Source: Chitinophagaceae bacterium
GTDB taxonomy: Bacteria; Bacteroidota; Bacteroidia; Chitinophagales; Chitinophagaceae
Reading direction: 5' to 3'
Assembly: GCA_947447485.1 (NCBI GenBank)
Contig: CANFJP010000002.1
Location: 1-62,350, forward strand
Length of the DNA stretch: 62,350 bases
This document shows, piece after piece, positions 39,492 to 49,982 of this stretch. Within the stretch, counting starts at the first letter, position 1. Every line of letters begins with the position of its first letter. The position numbers and the translations under genes are program-made. The notes beneath the pieces were generated by a model. It ran no database searches. It was not told the DNA's origin and was given only the letters and a program-made list of their open reading frames with translations.

Positions 39492-42332
39492 TTAAAAGCC
39501 AGGTCCACCCCTCATTATTTTCATATCTCCCCCACCACCAGGAAAGCCCATTTGCTGAGTTCCTTGTTGATCAGATTTAAATTTGTTCAATCGGTAGACA
39601 AAAGTCATTAAAAAATACCTACCAAGTCTATTGGTACGAGTGTCTGTATACCCTGTACTACTTACTGTTCTACTTATTCCAATGTTTTCGTTTAATAAAT
39701 CTAGTCCTTGAAGTTTAATAGAGCCATTTTTCTTATTGAACAATTGTTTTTCAATAGTGGTACTAATAATTAGAGGATTCGTATTTACATTGGTGGAGTA
39801 ACCGGTATTGATTGTTTTGTCTATATCGTAGCTAAGAATAAAATCTTTTGGTAGAAAAAATCTAGCATTGTTTGATAATGTCCATGCAACAGTATTAGAA
39901 TTTAAATCTGTTTGTAAAGAATACTTACTATTATTTAAACCATAATTAGCACTGAAGGTGGTTTCAAGCCATTTTTTAATTTTTATATCGGTTGATAAGC
40001 GTTCTCCAATCACCCAGTTTTTTCCTATGTTTTTATTTGAAACATTTAAGCTGTCTATCAAAAAGGAGACATTGTTATTATAACTAATATTCCCGCCTAT
40101 ATTAAAAACGTACTTCCTATTTTTGATAGGCTTTGAAATATTGTAAAATGCAAGAACAGTATAATAGCCATTGCTATTTAAATAGCTTGTTTCTTGAATT
40201 CCTTTTTGTAGTAATCTAGTGCTATTAACAATCTTGTCTTGGGTAAAGGATGCTGAAATATTTCCAAAGAATACATTGCCGCTGATAAAATCAAAATTAT
40301 TATACCGCATACTGAAGGTATTGGTAAACTCTGGTTTTAAATTCGGATTCCCTATAGTGATGTATGGTGTGTTTGTATTGTCAACTATTGGCTGTAGTTG
40401 GCTATTGCTTGGCTGATTGCTACTCCCGTTGTAATTGATATTGAGCGATCGACTTCTGGAAAAATTATAGGCAAATCTGATAACAGGATAATAGTTGATC
40501 ATCGAATTTGAGAATATACTATTACTTGAAATAGAATTTGTTTGTATGGTAGCCGGTTGAACAGAAAGGCCTACTGTATAATTGTATTTCTTTTCTGTGG
40601 TACGGAAATTGATGCCTAATCGATTTGTTTTATAAATATTATCATAAATATTACTAGAAGAGTCTACATAAGTAATTGCGCTTGAAATAGGATCGATGTT
40701 ATACGTTTTTCTGTCATTCCCTACTTGCTGATAGTTGTAAGCATAATTAAATTCTAGGTTTCTCTTTTTTGACAAAGGTTCTGTATAGGATGCCTTCACT
40801 CCATAATTTTTATTATTGTTATCCTGTAATATATTTTGAGCAAACTTGTCATCAAAAGGGGTAGTATTTGGTAAATAATAAGTTGTAAGGTTTTCGTAAT
40901 CTTCATCTGTTTGAGTAGATGATTTACCAGCATTAACAGTGAGGGATAAGGTCCTGCCTCTTTTTGAAAATCTATGATTGAATAAAAGCGAGCCATTTAA
41001 ATTGGGGCTTTTAGAAAACAAGGTATCGCCCATTGATCCATCTGATATTAATAAAGTGTGATTTGCAACAGAATTAAAATCAGATACGTATTGGGTATTG
41101 GTTTTATTGTATGTAACAGATGGACTGAATTTCAAATAGTTCATTGAATCAATTTTATATTCAATGTTGAAAGAAAAACGATGATTATCTGAAATAGAAG
41201 CATTATTTGATTCTTGAATATAGCTACTGCTGCTATTGGCGAATAAATTTTCTTGTGTAGATGTTTTTAATGTATTAGAATTTCGATCTGAAAAGCTATA
41301 GCTACCATAAACGGAGATTTTACTTCCCCATTGATCTCTATAATTCAGGCCAATTGATTTATTTATATTGATGCCGTCATTGTTTCCAGCGTTTCCTATA
41401 ACTGATCCTACTCCACCTCCCCCTCTGCCAATTCCCATTGATCTAGCCATGCCACCCATCATGTTTCCCATTGAGCCTCCTCCCGAAGAGCCAAAATTAA
41501 AAAGGCTTGCATTGGTGTTGTTTATATTGCCAAGAACAGACAGTTGTTGTTCATTATTAAATTTATTAAATGAAATAGATTCTAGGTGTCTATTTTCGGT
41601 GCCCGCACCTGCAGTAGCATTACCAAAATATCCTTTGTTCTTGTCTTTTTTTAATTGAATGTTAAGTGTCTTGGAAGGGTCGCCATCTTTGATTCCTGTA
41701 AAGGCTGCTTGATCTCCATAATCATCTATTACTTGAATTCGATCCACCATATCAGCATTGATTTCACGCGTTGCGGTAGTTACATCGCCACTGAAAAAAT
41801 CTTTTCCATTTACTTTTACTTTGGTGACTTGTTTCCCTTGAGCTGTTACGGTGCCGTCTTTATCTACTTGCACACCAGGTAAGTTTTTTAGCAATGCTTC
41901 TACATTGTCATTTTTACGGTACATCGTACTGTCAATCTTATACGAAACGGTATCTTCTTTAATTTGTACTTTTTGCGATTCAAGTGTCACATTTGATAGC
42001 ATATCGCTTGTAGGTTGAAGAAATATATCGTCTATTTTTTTCTCACCCTTATCAAGTGAAAAGCTGTAATCGTTTATAAATGTTTTGTATCCAATATAAG
42101 TAACCCGGATATAAAATTTAGCATACTTAACGGCAGCGAATCTAAAATCTCCTTTTTCGTTTGTCAGGGTTTTAAGGGTATCTGTTTGTCCTTTTGCATA
42201 AAGAGACACACTTGCATTCTGAAGCAGGCCGTCAAAGTTTTTAACATTTCCATTAATTGAAATAGGAGCTTGTTGGGCGCTACTATTGATTGATAGTAGT
42301 AGTAATGCAATAAAAATAACAGGATGCTTCAT
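39492..42332 (-). CDS. TonB-dependent receptor-type outer-membrane beta-barrel protein with carboxypeptidase-regulatory-like domain
   Basis: 946 aa; signal peptide, ISINGNVKNFDGLLQNASVSLYAKGQTDTLKTLTNEKGDFRF, plug KIDSTMYRKNDNVEALLKNLPGVQVDKDGTVTAQGKQVTKVKVNGKDFF; Gly/Met-rich stretches. Confidence 0.9.
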   Translation of the reverse strand: MKHPVIFIALLLLSINSSAQQAPISINGNVKNFDGLLQNASVSLYAKGQTDTLKTLTNEKGDFRFAAVKYAKFYIRVTYIGYKTFINDYSFSLDKGEKKIDDIFLQPTSDMLSNVTLESQKVQIKEDTVSYKIDSTMYRKNDNVEALLKNLPGVQVDKDGTVTAQGKQVTKVKVNGKDFFSGDVTTATREINADMVDRIQVIDDYGDQAAFTGIKDGDPSKTLNIQLKKDKNKGYFGNATAGAGTENRHLESISFNKFNNEQQLSVLGNINNTNASLFNFGSSGGGSMGNMMGGMARSMGIGRGGGGVGSVIGNAGNNDGININKSIGLNYRDQWGSKISVYGSYSFSDRNSNTLKTSTQENLFANSSSSYIQESNNASISDNHRFSFNIEYKIDSMNYLKFSPSVTYNKTNTQYVSDFNSVANHTLLISDGSMGDTLFSKSPNLNGSLLFNHRFSKRGRTLSLTVNAGKSSTQTDEDYENLTTYYLPNTTPFDDKFAQNILQDNNNKNYGVKASYTEPLSKKRNLEFNYAYNYQQVGNDRKTYNIDPISSAITYVDSSSNIYDNIYKTNRLGINFRTTEKKYNYTVGLSVQPATIQTNSISSNSIFSNSMINYYPVIRFAYNFSRSRSLNINYNGSSNQPSNSQLQPIVDNTNTPYITIGNPNLKPEFTNTFSMRYNNFDFISGNVFFGNISASFTQDKIVNSTRLLQKGIQETSYLNSNGYYTVLAFYNISKPIKNRKYVFNIGGNISYNNNVSFLIDSLNVSNKNIGKNWVIGERLSTDIKIKKWLETTFSANYGLNNSKYSLQTDLNSNTVAWTLSNNARFFLPKDFILSYDIDKTINTGYSTNVNTNPLIISTTIEKQLFNKKNGSIKLQGLDLLNENIGISRTVSSTGYTDTRTNRLGRYFLMTFVYRLNKFKSDQQGTQQMGFPGGGGDMKIMRGGPGF

Positions 42333-42431
42333 ATGAGATTTTTGCGATATAATTAGTTAGTATACAATTAGATGCAATTTCGGGTTTTTTCACCCTTTTT
42401 ATTTGTTAATCTTTTTAATGAGCCATGCATG

Positions 42432-43487
42432 CTATTTATTACTGAAAGATTCTATAAATTGTACAATTTGTGTATTAAATGAAGAGCTCTCCTCGAATAA
42501 AAAATGATGTTCTATCGGCAGAACATATAGGGGGTATTCAGCCAACTCTGTACCAAATTTTTCTAATCTGACTGCATCTTTTTCAGTTGTAACAATTATT
42601 TTATTTGCAGATTTTAGTAATTCGAAATGATTTTTTATATCCGAAAGGTCATCGCTTGAAAATATATGATGATCTGGGTATCGAATCATTTCATAGCTAG
42701 CAGTAGATTGTGTTAAATAGTCTTTTAATGGTTTTGGATTTGCTATCCCACATAGCAATAGCACATCAGTCGTTTGGTCAATCGTGAATGTATTTTTATT
42801 AAATAAGTGATAGGCTTCACCATAAATAATATCTGTAAAGAATATTTGTTGATGAGACAAAGGATGTAGTTCTTTTATGAGTGCAATTTTCTCCATTTCA
42901 GACAAATCGCTTTTGCATTTAGTAACTACAATGATATCAGCTCTCTTACTGCTAAGTTTGATGTCTCTCAAATCTCCGGCAGGCATCATCAAATCGCGTG
43001 TATATAAATTCTTATATTCTGTAAGTAAGATGTTTAATCCTGCCTTCACCATTCTGTGCTGAAAGCCGTCGTCTAGAATAATTGCTTGAGTAGCAGGTTT
43101 TAATTGAAGTAATTGAGGGATAGCTAAAATCCTTTCTTCTCCCACCACCACAGTAATAGAAGGGAATTTTTGGTGAAATTGCATTGGCTCATCACCTATT
43201 TCAATTGCTGAAGTAAATTCATTCGCAATAGCAAACCCTTTTGTTTTTCTTTTATACCCTCTGCTTAATGTAGCAATATTATAACGATTCATCAGTAACC
43301 TGATTAAATATTCGGTCATAGGACTTTTTCCAGTGCCTCCAACTACTAGGTTGCCAACACATATTATAGGAAAGTTGAAGCTTGCCGATTTTAATATTTG
43401 TTTGTCGTATAATATATTGCGCAGCCAAATCACTGCGCCATAAACTAATGAAAAGGGGAATAAAAAATATCTAAAACTTTTAAGCAA
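42432..43487 (-). CDS. lpxK: Tetraacyldisaccharide 4'-kinase
   Basis: 351 aa; FPIICVGNLVVGGTGKSPMTEYLIRLL, LSRGYKRKTKGF, LLDDGFQHRMV-type (ILDDGFQHRMVKAGLNIL). Confidence 0.95.
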   Translation of the reverse strand: MLKSFRYFLFPFSLVYGAVIWLRNILYDKQILKSASFNFPIICVGNLVVGGTGKSPMTEYLIRLLMNRYNIATLSRGYKRKTKGFAIANEFTSAIEIGDEPMQFHQKFPSITVVVGEERILAIPQLLQLKPATQAIILDDGFQHRMVKAGLNILLTEYKNLYTRDLMMPAGDLRDIKLSSKRADIIVVTKCKSDLSEMEKIALIKELHPLSHQQIFFTDIIYGEAYHLFNKNTFTIDQTTDVLLLCGIANPKPLKDYLTQSTASYEMIRYPDHHIFSSDDLSDIKNHFELLKSANKIIVTTEKDAVRLEKFGTELAEYPLYVLPIEHHFLFEESSSFNTQIVQFIESFSNK

Positions 43488-43497
43488 TTTGAATATT

Positions 43498-44067
43498 TTA
43501 AGAGGTAAATGAATAATGATTTTTGGGCGTGATGCAATAGTTTAATGGTACGTCATTTTCATTGGTGTCCGTAATGTTATCACAGGGATCAAAATAACTA
43601 AACCCAATTTTAATAACATTGCTATTGCATTTTTTTAAAAATCGATCATAGTAGCCCTTTCCGTATCCTACCCTACTCCCATTCATGTCAAAAGCTAATA
43701 AGGGTACTAAAACCATTTCTAATTTGTTGGGTTGGATTTCAATTTTACTTTCTGGTTCAGGAATGCCATATAGATTTAAATTGAAAATAGTATCAACATC
43801 CACCAGCATGCTTTTCATTTCATTGTTTTGTGTACTAACTACTGGCATTGATATTGTTTGGTCGGGATTTTTAAAATTACAGTAATCTACAATTATTTGC
43901 GGGTCAAATTCGTTTTCAAAAGCTGCATAAGTCATGATGTTTGAAGGAATTTCTATTGGCAAGCGTTGAAATTGTATCAATATCAAATCATGCATTTTTT
44001 CTCTTTCTATTGCGTTTAATGCAGCTCGTTTTTCTTTGAATAGAATTCTTAATTCTTTTTTTGTCAT
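43498..44067 (-). CDS. 5-formyltetrahydrofolate cyclo-ligase
   Basis: 189 aa; VLVPLLAFDMNGSRVGYGKGYYDRFL. Confidence 0.93.
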   Translation of the reverse strand: MTKKELRILFKEKRAALNAIEREKMHDLILIQFQRLPIEIPSNIMTYAAFENEFDPQIIVDYCNFKNPDQTISMPVVSTQNNEMKSMLVDVDTIFNLNLYGIPEPESKIEIQPNKLEMVLVPLLAFDMNGSRVGYGKGYYDRFLKKCNSNVIKIGFSYFDPCDNITDTNENDVPLNYCITPKNHYSFTS

Positions 44068-44079
44068 ATTTAGTAATAT

Positions 44080-44619
44080 TTATTCTTGAATAAATATTGA
44101 AAATATCGTAGTCCCGTAATTTCGTTCTGTTTTATAATGGTTGAATTTTTTATAATCATTCCGTGGGGTGTGTTCTAATACAAACCATCCGCCACTTTTC
44201 AATAATCCTTTTTCGAAAATAGATGTGGGTAAATCGTCAATACTTGCTAGTGCGTATGGTGGCCCTGCAAAAATAAAATCAAATGTTTCCTTGCATGTGT
44301 TGATATAGGAGAACACATCTGATTTGATTACTTTAAAATTTTCGAATTCTAATGCAATGGAAGTTGTTTTTATGAAATCATACATTTTAGGATCTTTCTC
44401 AACAATCGTTAAGTCGGGAGCGCCCCTACTAGCTAATTCGTAACTTATACAGCCTGTTCCTCCAAAAAGATCAAGCGACTTTATCGATTCTATGTCGATG
44501 TTGTTTTGTAAAACATTGAATAGTCCCTCTTTTGCTATATCGGTTGTAGGTCTGGTATAGGGCATTTTTGTTGGAGGAGAAATTCTTCTACCCCCATGTA
44601 TACCACTGATTATTCGCAT
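44080..44619 (-). CDS. rsmD: 16S rRNA (guanine(966)-N(2))-methyltransferase
   Basis: 179 aa; MRIISGIHGGRRISPP, RPTTDIAKEGLFNVL, LDLFGGTGCISYELASRGA, FAGPPYA. Confidence 0.95.
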   Translation of the reverse strand: MRIISGIHGGRRISPPTKMPYTRPTTDIAKEGLFNVLQNNIDIESIKSLDLFGGTGCISYELASRGAPDLTIVEKDPKMYDFIKTTSIALEFENFKVIKSDVFSYINTCKETFDFIFAGPPYALASIDDLPTSIFEKGLLKSGGWFVLEHTPRNDYKKFNHYKTERNYGTTIFSIFIQE

Positions 44620-45428
44620 GAAGCCAATGTTGTTAAATGTCTTAAAAAATGTGCAGGTAAGAATTGTAGTTTCTCCTCTACAGAAACATTATCAGGTATA
44701 TTGTCAAATTCGATATTAATAAAGTAATTATACAATTGTTTGTATAATTGGGAGTCTTCAGTAATCATGCCACTTATCACTAATGTAATTTCTTCAACTG
44801 TAACTTCGTGTTGTTGACATATATTTAATAAGTGGTATACTACATTTTCAGGTGTATTGAATTTGTAATGTTGAACGATTTCTAATACATCATTTTTAAA
44901 TAAGATTACTTTAATAGAATCATAAAAAATAGAGCAGATAAGTTTATTCTTATTTTCGGCCGTTTGTATTTGCTTGGTATTTGAATGAAATCGATTGGAA
45001 AGAGGAAAAGTTTCTTCTAGAAGTAAATCTATTTCTGTAGGGATGCTATAAACGTTGTAAATGTTTTTAGTTCTTATTTCATCTGATTTTATAGTAACGT
45101 TCATCAACTGACCATGCACAAGAGAAAGCATCTCTTCATTTAATGCTGGGTTAAAATAATTTGCCGGTACCAAAAGGGTTTCCTTAAAATTATAACCGAC
45201 AGTTACAGATCGATGTGTTTGACTATTTAAACAATTTGTATTAAAAATGTCTTTTACTGCAGCGATGATATTTTCATTTTCCTCAAAAGTATAAATGCAG
45301 ACTCCTTTTATGGTCATTGGATCTATTCCAGTCCAAAACAATGAAAGCCCAGTAGCCCCGATTTCTATTAGCAAATTTGCTGCAGTTGACTCAGATGCGT
45401 CAAGCGGTATATTATATACTGTTTTCAA
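44610..45428 (-). CDS. DUF3822 family protein
   Basis: 272 aa; actin-like ASKHA-type divergent protein conserved next to rsmD in Bacteroidota. Confidence 0.8.
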   Translation of the reverse strand: MKTVYNIPLDASESTAANLLIEIGATGLSLFWTGIDPMTIKGVCIYTFEENENIIAAVKDIFNTNCLNSQTHRSVTVGYNFKETLLVPANYFNPALNEEMLSLVHGQLMNVTIKSDEIRTKNIYNVYSIPTEIDLLLEETFPLSNRFHSNTKQIQTAENKNKLICSIFYDSIKVILFKNDVLEIVQHYKFNTPENVVYHLLNICQQHEVTVEEITLVISGMITEDSQLYKQLYNYFINIEFDNIPDNVSVEEKLQFLPAHFLRHLTTLASCE

Positions 45429-45431
45429 ATA

Positions 45432-45465
45432 TTTGTGTTAAGGCGGTAAAATTAGAATAATTTTG
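45432..45465 (+). promoter_or_regulatory. Predicted promoter for MATE gene: TTTG-N22-TAATTTTG
   Basis: TTTG 45432-45435; TAATTTTG 45458-45465; ATG begins 8 nt after the G. Confidence 0.55.
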
Positions 45466-45472
45466 CTACTTT

Positions 45473-46831
45473 ATGGAATCTACTGCATCAATAAATGAAC
45501 TTAAGGTTGAAGTAAATAACAAGCAAGTGCTTTCTATCGCGTTGCCTATTACTTTGGCTATTTTAGTTCCTCAGATCAATTTACTGATAAACAGCATTTT
45601 CTTAGGTCATGTAAGCAATGAGGCCCTAGGAAACGCAGGTATTACCGGTGTCTTCTATTTGATATTCGCTGTGGCTGGCCATGGCCTTAATAATGCTATG
45701 CAGACTGTTTTTTCTAAATATGCGGGAGGCGGTAAAAGTGAATATTTCAAGACAATATTATCACAAGGCATTAGAATTAGCCTTCAATTAGCATTATTTT
45801 TTATATTATTTACTTGGGTCATCTCTCCGTTGATTTTAAAACAAGTTGCGAATGCTTCTACTTATCCTGCTGAGATGAGTTTCCTTAAAATAAGGATTCT
45901 AGGACTACCCTTTTTGTATTTGTTTCAAATGGGGAATGCATTTCTGGTGTCCTCTTTAAATAGTCGTTATTTAATTATTGGATTTCTTTGTGAGGCGTTG
46001 GTAAACATTTTATTTGACTATTTGCTGATTTTTGGAAAAGCAGGATTCCCTATGATGGGTTTCAATGGAGCTGCTGTAGCCTCTGTAATTGCTGAATTTA
46101 CAGGATTGATAGTTGTGTTTGCCGTTATTGCATTCACTGGAATCAAAAAGAAATATCATCTATTAAAAGGATTCAAATTTGATCCCATTATTAATAAAGA
46201 AATTATTCGAGTGGCTATTCCGTTGGTTTTACAATATCTGATAAGTGTTACTACATGGCTTGTATTTTTCTTGTTAATTGAAACCAGAGGTGCCATGGCG
46301 AAGGCAATCAGCAATACGATGAGAAACGTTTTTGGATTGGTGGGCGTATTTGTCTGGGCATTTGCAGGAACTAGTAATACAATGGTCTCTAATTTGATTG
46401 GTCAAAATAGAGAAGACATGGTTATGCCCATCATTAGAAAAATATCTTATTGGAGTGTAGGACTTTGTTTATTTATGGTGTCAATTTTAAATTTCTTTCC
46501 AAGCATTTTTTTCAGATTATTTGGACAAGGAGAAGAGTTTGTTCAAGAAGGCATTCCTGTGATTAGAGTTGTTTCACTGGGTATCATGTTTATGAGTATT
46601 GCCAATATTTGGCTCAATGGAGTGACTGGTACTGGAAAAACAAAAGTTAATTTGCTAATAGAAATAATAGCAATTACGCTTTATCTCTGTTACACTTGGT
46701 ATTTTATGAAACATCATTATGTATCTCTTGCGATTGCATGGAGCAATGAATTTGTTTATTGGACTGTAATTTTTATAATGTCATTTTGGTATATGCAAAC
46801 CAACAAGTGGGAATCAGTAACCATCAAATAA
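45473..46831 (+). CDS. MATE family efflux transporter
   Basis: 452 aa; ~12 TM segments, ITLAILVPQINLLINSIFLGHVSNEALGNAGITG. Confidence 0.92.
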   Translation: MESTASINELKVEVNNKQVLSIALPITLAILVPQINLLINSIFLGHVSNEALGNAGITGVFYLIFAVAGHGLNNAMQTVFSKYAGGGKSEYFKTILSQGIRISLQLALFFILFTWVISPLILKQVANASTYPAEMSFLKIRILGLPFLYLFQMGNAFLVSSLNSRYLIIGFLCEALVNILFDYLLIFGKAGFPMMGFNGAAVASVIAEFTGLIVVFAVIAFTGIKKKYHLLKGFKFDPIINKEIIRVAIPLVLQYLISVTTWLVFFLLIETRGAMAKAISNTMRNVFGLVGVFVWAFAGTSNTMVSNLIGQNREDMVMPIIRKISYWSVGLCLFMVSILNFFPSIFFRLFGQGEEFVQEGIPVIRVVSLGIMFMSIANIWLNGVTGTGKTKVNLLIEIIAITLYLCYTWYFMKHHYVSLAIAWSNEFVYWTVIFIMSFWYMQTNKWESVTIK

Positions 46832-46838
46832 TTATTAA

Positions 46839-48791
46839 TTATTGAGTTGTCCAGGAATTATTTTTAAAATTAATATCCGGAAACACTTGTCCCTGGTCGA
46901 TCGTAACTGATTTTAATAATTCTTTTACGGGAATACGCACTTTAAATTCTGAGGTGTTATTCCATATTTCTACCGGCAATTTTATTTCTCCTTTGATGCC
47001 AGACATCGTTTCATAACTTAATAATACTGGCATAGCCATTTGCTGCAAATTGACAATAGTAACCAATGCTCCTTTTGTTGCATCGTTGTTTACTGATGAT
47101 ATTGATTGGTCTAATGAATAGTTTTCTATAAACCATCCTTTCCAGAACCACGTTAAATCTTCTCCCGCTGCATTGTCCATTGTTCTAAAAAAATCCCATG
47201 GAGTAGGATGTTTGAAAGCCCATTTGCTGATATACGTTTTAAAAGCATAATCAAATCTGTCTTCTCCTAGAATATAATTTCTTAGTAATTCTAATCCGAA
47301 TGCAGGCTTGTAATATAAAGCAACACCAATATTGCGCTCTTTCATTGCATCAGGAGTATGAAATATTTTTTCTGAAGTAGGATTAAATAAAGTGTAAGCA
47401 ATCTCTTTTCCGCTTGGAGGTATTGACTTGTATTCTCCATTATTAAAATCATCATCAGCTAGTGAGTTGATAAAAGTATTAAACCCTTCATCCATCCATC
47501 CGTATCTTCTTTCATTGCTTCCTACAATCATAGGAAACCAAGTATGTCCAAATTCATGATCTGTTACCCCAAATAAACTTTCGTCTTTATCTTTAGATCC
47601 ACAAAATACAATTCCAGGATATTCCATGCCACCCACATTACTCGCTACATTCACGGCTACAGGATAAGGATATTCAAACCATCTTTTACTATAGTTTTCA
47701 ATGCTGCCTTTTGAATATTCAGTTGCCCTACTCCATGCATTTTTCCCCATGCTTTCAATTGGATATACACTCATTGCCAAAGATTTTTTACCACTGGGTA
47801 AATTTATTTTGGCAGCATCCCATATAAAAGATTTTGAACTTGCCCAGGATACATCTCTTGCATTTGATAATTTAAAATGCCAAGTAAGCGTTTTTGCAAT
47901 TGGTCTAGAAGCTGGATCATTTATTTCCTTATCAGATCTGATGATGACTGTTTTATCGCTCAATGCTGCAAGGGATAATCTCTTTATTTGTTCTGTAGTA
48001 AGTACTTCAGCAGGATTTTGTAATTCTCCGCCCGCTATTACAATGTGAGATGCAGGCGCAGTTATTTTAAAATCAAAATCTCCATATTCAAGATAAAATT
48101 CACTTGGCCCAAGATAAGGATCTGTATTCCATCCTCTGATATCATCATATACACACATTCTAGGATACCATTGTGCAATGGTATAAATGTTTCCATTGGT
48201 GGTGGGTAAAATACCAAATCTATCAGCGCCGTAATTGGGAATATTGTAAGAATATTCAATTTTTAGTTTAATCAATCCTCCAGTAGGTTTAATTGCATTG
48301 TTCAAGCGCACCTGCATTCTTGTATCATTTACAATATAATTTGCGTCTTTATTTTCTGATACAATTTTAACCGACTTGATTTTATATCCTCCATTGAAAT
48401 TCGAATTGGCATCACCATATCGGCTTCTTCCTGTAGCGGGCATACGAGCTTGTCCTCTGCTTTCGCTATTGAAAAGATTTTGATCTAATTGTAGCCAAAT
48501 ATATTGAAGGGCTTGTGGGCTGTTGTTTTTGTAGGTGATTATAACAGAGCCACTGATTTCATTTTTCTGATCATCCAGCGTAACATTGATTTCATAATCA
48601 GCTTTGTTTTGCCAATACATATTACTGGGAGAACCTATCGCATTTCTTCCAATCATATCTCCCTCATGAACCGATAAGGGTGAGAATAATGCAAAGGGAT
48701 CATAAATAGATTCATTTGTTGCAGGAGTATTTTGTGAAAATGAATTAAATCCCACAAAGAGAGTAAAGATTAAAATTAAAAATTTATGCAT
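46839..48791 (-). CDS. M1 family metallopeptidase
   Basis: 650 aa; signal peptide; [10 protein letters not shown] and [29 protein letters not shown]. Confidence 0.94.
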   Translation of the reverse strand: MHKFLILIFTLFVGFNSFSQNTPATNESIYDPFALFSPLSVHEGDMIGRNAIGSPSNMYWQNKADYEINVTLDDQKNEISGSVIITYKNNSPQALQYIWLQLDQNLFNSESRGQARMPATGRSRYGDANSNFNGGYKIKSVKIVSENKDANYIVNDTRMQVRLNNAIKPTGGLIKLKIEYSYNIPNYGADRFGILPTTNGNIYTIAQWYPRMCVYDDIRGWNTDPYLGPSEFYLEYGDFDFKITAPASHIVIAGGELQNPAEVLTTEQIKRLSLAALSDKTVIIRSDKEINDPASRPIAKTLTWHFKLSNARDVSWASSKSFIWDAAKINLPSGKKSLAMSVYPIESMGKNAWSRATEYSKGSIENYSKRWFEYPYPVAVNVASNVGGMEYPGIVFCGSKDKDESLFGVTDHEFGHTWFPMIVGSNERRYGWMDEGFNTFINSLADDDFNNGEYKSIPPSGKEIAYTLFNPTSEKIFHTPDAMKERNIGVALYYKPAFGLELLRNYILGEDRFDYAFKTYISKWAFKHPTPWDFFRTMDNAAGEDLTWFWKGWFIENYSLDQSISSVNNDATKGALVTIVNLQQMAMPVLLSYETMSGIKGEIKLPVEIWNNTSEFKVRIPVKELLKSVTIDQGQVFPDINFKNNSWTTQ

Positions 48792-48822
48792 GGTTATTTT
48801 TTAAGTTGATTATTTAAAATGT

Positions 48823-49614
48823 TTATTTACTCCATTTTCTTAAAAGCTCAGCGGCTTCACTTTTTATTTTAATATCATCTTCAGTTGCTATAGCTAAAGA
48901 AGGAATTATTTTTAAGGTTGTTATTGCTTTGTTTTTTTCATCATTTCTATAATATGCTTTAGCTAGCTCAAGGTAATTTAAACAAAAATAAGGATTTAAT
49001 TTCCTAGCTTTTTCATACGCTTCAATGGATGATTTTAATGATGCCGATGGAAGTCCACCATAGAAAAGGTTAGTCGCTGCTAACTCTATCATGGATAGAT
49101 TGCTTACCTCATAATTCCATTTTCCAATAATATGCCATGCTTTGGCATTATTTGGATTCAATCTAACAGCATTTTCGGCATACTTTTTTATCTGTTTTAC
49201 TTTACTGATTTTGTCTTTGCCACTCTTGGTTAGGGCTATTCTTCCTAGGGCTATACTCATGGCAACATTGGCATCATCGTTAGATGGGTAATGATTGTAT
49301 GCTATTGTAGCATATGATAAAGCAGATTGAAAATATTTATCCCTAGAATTAGTATTGAGCTCTCTATGTCCTATTCTACTGCACAATTCACTGCATTTAT
49401 ATAGAGTGGGTAAATTGAGTGGTTTTATTTTTAGTGCATCTATGAATTTTAAAAGGGCTATTTTTTCATTTAAGGAATTTTCATAATGAAGTCCTAATTG
49501 AAAAGTGCTATCAAAATTTTGAGCCTTAATATTTGCAGAATACAACAATGCAGCTATGAACAGAATGGTAATGGTGTAATATTTATTAAATCTCTTTGAA
49601 ATGAATGTGCACAT
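48823..49614 (-). CDS. TPR-containing periplasmic/secreted protein
   Basis: 263 aa; signal-like N-terminus; NAVRLNPNNAKAWHIIGKWNYEVSNLS repeats. Confidence 0.75.
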   Translation of the reverse strand: MCTFISKRFNKYYTITILFIAALLYSANIKAQNFDSTFQLGLHYENSLNEKIALLKFIDALKIKPLNLPTLYKCSELCSRIGHRELNTNSRDKYFQSALSYATIAYNHYPSNDDANVAMSIALGRIALTKSGKDKISKVKQIKKYAENAVRLNPNNAKAWHIIGKWNYEVSNLSMIELAATNLFYGGLPSASLKSSIEAYEKARKLNPYFCLNYLELAKAYYRNDEKNKAITTLKIIPSLAIATEDDIKIKSEAAELLRKWSK

Positions 49615-49616
49615 TT

Positions 49617-49967
49617 CTAAAATGTTTTTTTCAAAGTAATGCCCACTGAGCCGGCGAAATGTGATATGGGAGGATGCTTTTTCTTAATGGTAATATTAAT
49701 TTCTTTAATTCTTTTATCTAATAATTGTAATGAATGTACAATGTCTTCTGCAATGGTTTCAAGAAGAGGTGTTGGAATCGACATCCTTTCTTTTACAATA
49801 TGAAACGCATCTACATAATTAAGTGTGTCATTAATGTTAGTTACTGAAGGAATATCTCCAATATAGATATCTACAGAGACTTCAAAAGTATTACCAATTA
49901 TTCTTTCTTCCTCATGCAGGCCATGGTAAGAATAAAAAGACAGGTTATGTAAATGGATGGTATACAA
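49617..49967 (-). CDS. folB: Dihydroneopterin aldolase
   Basis: 116 aa; LHNLSFYSYHGLHEEERIIGNTFEVSVDI, ITIKKKHPPI. Confidence 0.93.
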   Translation of the reverse strand: MYTIHLHNLSFYSYHGLHEEERIIGNTFEVSVDIYIGDIPSVTNINDTLNYVDAFHIVKERMSIPTPLLETIAEDIVHSLQLLDKRIKEINITIKKKHPPISHFAGSVGITLKKTF

Positions 49968-49982
49968 TTCTTATAATATTAA

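Noticed and set aside
41368-41658. 96-aa plus-strand Pro-rich ORF opposite the TonB-type receptor
   Set aside because: Reverse complement of the Gly/Met-rich stretch of the receptor; explains the Pro/Met composition.
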